Shown here piece by piece: positions 4,622-5,873 of a stretch of 5,873 nt of DNA. The notes under the pieces are model-generated. The model was not told where the DNA came from, ran no database searches, and saw only the letters and a program-made list of their open reading frames with translations. Numbering within the stretch: the first letter of the stretch is position 1; the number at the start of each line of letters is the position of its first letter. This DNA comes from Pseudomonadota bacterium (GTDB lineage: Bacteria > Pseudomonadota > Gammaproteobacteria > Burkholderiales > Ferrovaceae). The translations under genes were made by a program, and so were the position numbers. Where the stretch lies: positions 1 through 5,873 of the forward strand of contig JAJZDE010000082.1 in the NCBI GenBank assembly GCA_021828745.1, written 5' to 3'.

Positions 4622-5873
4622 GGACGAAAACTGTCGGGTGTCAGTCCGTACTTTTGAAGCAGGCGATAGAATTCGGTACGGTTGCGTTGTGCCAGTCGTG
4701 CGGCATCAGCTACCTGACCCTCGGTCAGTTTGAGCAGTCCGATCAGGTACTCCCGTTCAAAGCGTTCGCGGGCTTCGGTCAGGCTGAGGATTTCCACCGT
4801 CGGCAGACGCAAGGCCCGATGAACCAGAGACAAGGGGATGATGGGGGTGGTGGAGAGGGCGCAGACCTGTTCGATGACGTTGTGCAGTTGGCGGATATTG
4901 CCAGGCCAGGGGGCTGCAGACAGGGCAGTCAGCGCCTCGGAAGAAAATCCGTTGAGATGTTTGCCGTATTTTTTCCCCAGTCGGGTCAGAAAATGCTTGG
5001 CCAGCAGGGGGATGTCTTCCCGTCTCTCGCGCAGGGCCGGGAGGACGAGTTCGACGACATTCAAACGGTAGTAGAGATCTTCCCGAAACTGATCGGCGGC
5101 GATGGACGCTTCCAGGTTTTGGTGGGTGGCAGAGAGGACCCGCACGTCCACGGCATGGTGGACATTCGAACCTACGGGGCGGACTTTGCGCTCTTCCAGG
5201 ACCCGCAACAATTTGGTCTGCAGGTTGAGGGGCATGTCGCCGATCTCGTCGAGAAAGAGGGTTCCGCCCTGGGCTGCGCGAAAGAGGCCCTGGTGGGCCT
5301 GGACGGCGCCGGTGAAGGCCCCTTTTTCGTGTCCGAACAGTTCGGATTCGAGCAAGGCTTCCGGAATGGCACTGCAGTTCAGCGCGATGAACGGGTGCGC
5401 AGCACGCAAACTGGCGCGGTGCAGGGCACGGGCCAGCAACTCCTTCCCCGTCCCGCTCTCACCCCGGATCAACACGCTGGCATCGGAGCGGGCCACCAGT
5501 TGGGCTTCGTTCAGGAGTTCGGCCATGCGTTGCGAACGGCTGAGGATTTCCGCGCGCCAATCTTCTCCCAGACGATCGGGTTCCGGTGGCGGGGTGGACA
5601 GGTCCAGCGCGGATTGTACCTTGGCCAGCAGGAGTGCCGCATCGAACGGTTTGGTGAGGTAGCCGAACACGCCCTTGGCGGTGGCTTCCACCGCATCCGG
5701 AATCGTGCCGTGCGCGGTGAGCAGGATGACCGGCAGGGTGGGGTCTCGACCATGGATTTCATCGAACAGGCGGAGCCCATCCATGCCGGGAAGCTGGACA
5801 TCGCTCAGGACGACCCCGGGACGTTCCGTGGCCAGACGCGTCAAGGCTTCTTCGGCACTGGCCGCACTGACGA
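4612..5873 (-). CDS. glrR: Sigma-54-dependent response regulator GlrR/QseF (YfhA), 5' end outside window
   Basis: NtrC-type activator that, when phosphorylated, binds enhancer sites and uses ATP to open sigma-54 promoters. The frame runs to the window edge, so part of the receiver domain, including its first acidic residues, is missing; the TTG at 5844 is internal. Receiver: phospho-acceptor Asp in LSDVQLPGMDG (codon 5802-5800), then the Thr in LLTAHGT and the Lys in LTKPFD. AAA+ domain: Walker A GESGTGKE (codons about 5463-5440), the sigma-54 contact loop GAFTGA (5322-5305), Walker B GTLFLDE (about 5262-5243) and arginine-finger segment REDLYYRLNV. C-terminal Fis-type helix-turn-helix: GQVADAARLAQRNRTEFYRLL. 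The ending NRTEFYRLLQKYGLTPDSF closely resembles GlrR C-termini. Everything needed for sigma-54 activation is present. It is tandem to opgH on the same strand with a 220-bp gap holding two GlrR-type sites, so opgH is its probable target. The kinase partner is probably the one at 370-1884. Confidence 0.92.
   Translation of the reverse strand, partial: VSAASAEEALTRLATERPGVVLSDVQLPGMDGLRLFDEIHGRDPTLPVILLTAHGTIPDAVEATAKGVFGYLTKPFDAALLLAKVQSALDLSTPPPEPDRLGEDWRAEILSRSQRMAELLNEAQLVARSDASVLIRGESGTGKELLARALHRASLRAAHPFIALNCSAIPEALLESELFGHEKGAFTGAVQAHQGLFRAAQGGTLFLDEIGDMPLNLQTKLLRVLEERKVRPVGSNVHHAVDVRVLSATHQNLEASIAADQFREDLYYRLNVVELVLPALRERREDIPLLAKHFLTRLGKKYGKHLNGFSSEALTALSAAPWPGNIRQLHNVIEQVCALSTTPIIPLSLVHRALRLPTVEILSLTEARERFEREYLIGLLKLTEGQVADAARLAQRNRTEFYRLLQKYGLTPDSFRPVS

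Noticed and set aside
5102..5662. 186-aa plus-strand open frame opposite glrR
   Set aside because: It lies wholly antisense to the conserved AAA+ domain, is rich in Arg/Ser/Trp as expected of GC-rich shadow frames, and has no recognisable motif.

Overview
This window is a GC-rich proteobacterial region built around a cell-envelope two-component system of the GlrK-QseG-GlrR (QseE-QseG-QseF) type. The gene families, the sigma-54 elements and the codon bias point to a gamma-, beta- or Acidithiobacillia-type proteobacterium. No gene fixes the genus; an Acidithiobacillus-like host is only a guess.

Layout: (1) 1-1884 and on to 2504, plus strand: the C-terminal end of a ClC chloride channel/antiporter, a GlrK-like histidine kinase starting on the base after the ClC stop, and a QseG-like outer-membrane lipoprotein overlapping the kinase by 4 bases. 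This looks like one translationally coupled operon. (2) 2418-4391, minus strand: OpgH (MdoH), the membrane glucosyltransferase for osmoregulated periplasmic glucans, overlapping the lipoprotein tail-to-tail by 87 bp. (3) 4392-4611: a 220-bp regulatory region. (4) 4612-5873, minus strand: a GlrR-like sigma-54 activator, cut by the window end.

The most notable content is the region between glrR and opgH. It holds a near-ideal sigma-54 promoter (TGGCATA-N4-TTGCT) pointing at opgH, two exact copies of TGTC-N10-GACA (the motif known for enteric GlrR), and an exact IHF consensus between those two copies. In enterics GlrR drives the glmY small RNA from a similar arrangement. Here the sequence argues that opgH is the direct local target, linking the envelope-sensing kinase to periplasmic glucan synthesis. 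Transcription of opgH also runs convergently into qseG-glrK, so activation could feed back on the sensor genes.

The predicted transcription start lies about 2 nt from the first opgH ATG, so the mRNA is either leaderless or the real start is Met24 (4322), which sits inside a potential hairpin and where GC-ending codon use rises sharply. opgH also carries a 10-base and an 8-base homopolymer. No tRNA, rRNA, CRISPR or insertion sequence was seen.
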